Source: CAYUNA01 sp047629355
GTDB lineage: Bacteria; Bacteroidota; Bacteroidia; Chitinophagales; Saprospiraceae
Assembly (NCBI GenBank): GCA_047629355.1
Contig: JBLHWU010000279.1
Span: 1 to 7,498 of the forward strand
Length of the DNA: 7,498 bases
Direction: 5' to 3'
Shown here: piece by piece, positions 7,152 to 7,498 of the stretch
How the letters are laid out: each line of letters starts with the position of its first letter
Numbering within the stretch: the stretch's first letter is position 1
Program-made: the position numbers and the translations under genes
Notes under the pieces: generated by a model
The model's database searches: none
Seen by the model: only the letters and a program-made list of their open reading frames with translations
Told to the model about the DNA's origin: nothing

Positions 7152-7209
7152 TTGATATTTAAATCAAAAAATCAAGCTACTTTTTTATCCAAAAAAAAAA
7201 TCAATCATT

Positions 7210-7302
7210 ATGGATAGTATAACCTAAACTGCATTAGGAGCAGCCATTGGCGAAGTTGTTTTAAGTAAAAAAATCGGAAACAAAGGGGCTATTATTGGAG
7301 GC
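7210..7302 (+). pseudogene. Broken start of a YdjM-like membrane-bound metal-dependent hydrolase gene
   Basis: The frame from ATG 7210 reads MDSIT, then TAA (7225-7227), then TALGAAIGEVVLSKKIGN and KGAIIGG. This is the typical opening of YdjM-family membrane hydrolases (MDSxTQxxLGAAxGE...KxGNK), with the expected CAA (Gln) codon changed to the TAA stop. Homology stops after residue 31, where a membrane helix and the Asp-containing metal site (IPDxD) should follow; unrelated sequence with further stops comes instead. The gene is thus both nonsense-mutated and truncated. The family call rests on the N-terminal pattern only. A start codon downstream of the stop looks unlikely, as no in-frame ATG or GTG with useful length is present. 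Confidence 0.7.
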
Positions 7303-7322
7303 TTTGAAAATTCCGATTTTTT
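7268..7322. repeat. Long imperfect inverted repeat across the pseudogene break
   Basis: AAAAAATCGGAA (7268-7279) is the exact reverse complement of TTCCGATTTTTT (7311-7322). Inside, CAAAG (7281-7285) pairs with CTTTG (7302-7306), separated from the outer stem by small unpaired bases. The left arm lies in the YdjM-like coding remnant and the right arm begins exactly where homology is lost. The T-rich flanks would allow it to act as a two-way terminator, but a rearrangement scar is equally possible. Confidence 0.6.
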
Positions 7323-7386
7323 CTTCGCATCAAGGTGCGTTGAAGGAAACCGTTAGTGGGCAATTTATTGTGGGGTAGTTACAGGA

Positions 7387-7498
7387 GTAGGATGGGCAGC
7401 CAGCGAGTTATTCCTTTCATTGGGAACACTTTTCCAACTGCCTTCCTCCAAACCGTGCGTGCCACTTTCACGGCACACGGCTTTCCAGTAATCCTTTA
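7387..7498 (-). mobile_element. Group II intron, 3' end (continues past the right edge)
   Basis: On the minus strand the window edge contains domain V followed by a domain VI hairpin, the usual 3' end of a bacterial group II intron, a self-splicing ribozyme and retroelement. In domain VI, 7442-7434 pairs with 7403-7395 (GGCAGTTGG with CTGGCTGCC, three G-U pairs), and AGGA (7447-7444) pairs with TCCT (7392-7389). The internal loop between them holds an unpaired A at 7393, a candidate branch-point adenosine. The intron would end near 7387 (…TCCTAC), matching the usual terminal AY. Its reverse transcriptase frame and 5' end would lie beyond the window and cannot be judged, so completeness is unknown. 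The 3' flank (7386 downwards) leads into the decayed YdjM-like region. Confidence 0.8.
7450..7483 (-). ncRNA. Group II intron domain V (catalytic hairpin)
   Basis: The minus-strand 34-mer has the full domain V layout: the catalytic AGC triad at positions 2-4, a lower stem closing AAGCCGTG with CACGGTTT (including the conserved G-U), a 2-base CG bulge at positions 25-26, an upper stem, and a GAAA tetraloop at positions 15-18. All expected pairs form, so the catalytic core looks functional. Domain V is the most conserved part of group II introns, which makes this call firm even without the rest of the element. Confidence 0.88.

Noticed and set aside
7152..7209. Terminator after the Cys-rich gene (TTGAT/ATCAA dyad, T6 at 7181-7186)
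   Set aside because: The stem is only 5 bp of A/T-rich pairs and the T-run is over ten bases away, so it is not convincing.
7307..7440. Short frames such as KIPIFSSHQGALKETVSG and GVVTGVGWAASELFLSLG on the plus strand
   Set aside because: They are interrupted by stops or frame changes, and the second lies over the group II intron domain VI on the other strand, so coding is unlikely. The first could be a gene remnant but matches nothing I recognise.
1..7498. CRISPR array, tRNA or rRNA gene
   Set aside because: No regularly spaced direct repeats, no cloverleaf and no rRNA-like conserved stretches were seen on either strand.

Overview
The window looks like an accessory metal-efflux locus from a member of the Bacteroidota. 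The DNA is AT-rich, the starts lack Shine-Dalgarno sequences and have A-rich leaders instead, a TAnnTTTG-type -7 promoter box precedes the first gene, and the proteins (PLRAPP-tailed His-rich small protein, His-rich lipoprotein adaptor, short TolC protein, HME-RND pump) resemble those I know from Bacteroidota. Genus cannot be told from the sequence.

Layout. Positions 1-45 carry the N-terminus of a probable transposase on the minus strand, running off the left edge. Five genes on the plus strand follow: a His-rich exported small protein (132-566), an RND periplasmic adaptor lipoprotein (713-2260), a TolC-type outer-membrane factor (2284-3492), a CusA/CzcA-family RND permease (3545-6625), and a Cys-rich membrane protein joining a MerT-like N-terminus to a GDCCVxC domain (6723-7151). 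The right end is decayed: a YdjM-like gene start with a nonsense codon (7210-7302), a long inverted repeat across the point where its homology stops, and the 3' end (domains V and VI) of a group II intron on the minus strand (about 7387 to the edge).

How the genes work together. Adaptor, outer-membrane factor and permease are the three parts of a CusCBA/CzcCBA-type tripartite pump that expels metal cations from the periplasm or inner membrane to the outside. The His-rich small protein and the His-rich ends of the adaptor are candidates for periplasmic metal capture. The last gene, with paired cysteines in its first membrane segment and a Cys-rich tail, would suit handling of a thiophilic metal. 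The permease carries the HME signature with D403, D404, D408 and E410, but the metal cannot be fixed from sequence alone. No regulator is visible in the window.

The two spacers around the permease gene carry two members of one palindromic repeat family (3496-3528 and 6647-6703), each followed by the same 11-base A-rich leader just before a start codon. Mobile DNA on both sides suggests a transferred or rearranged island.
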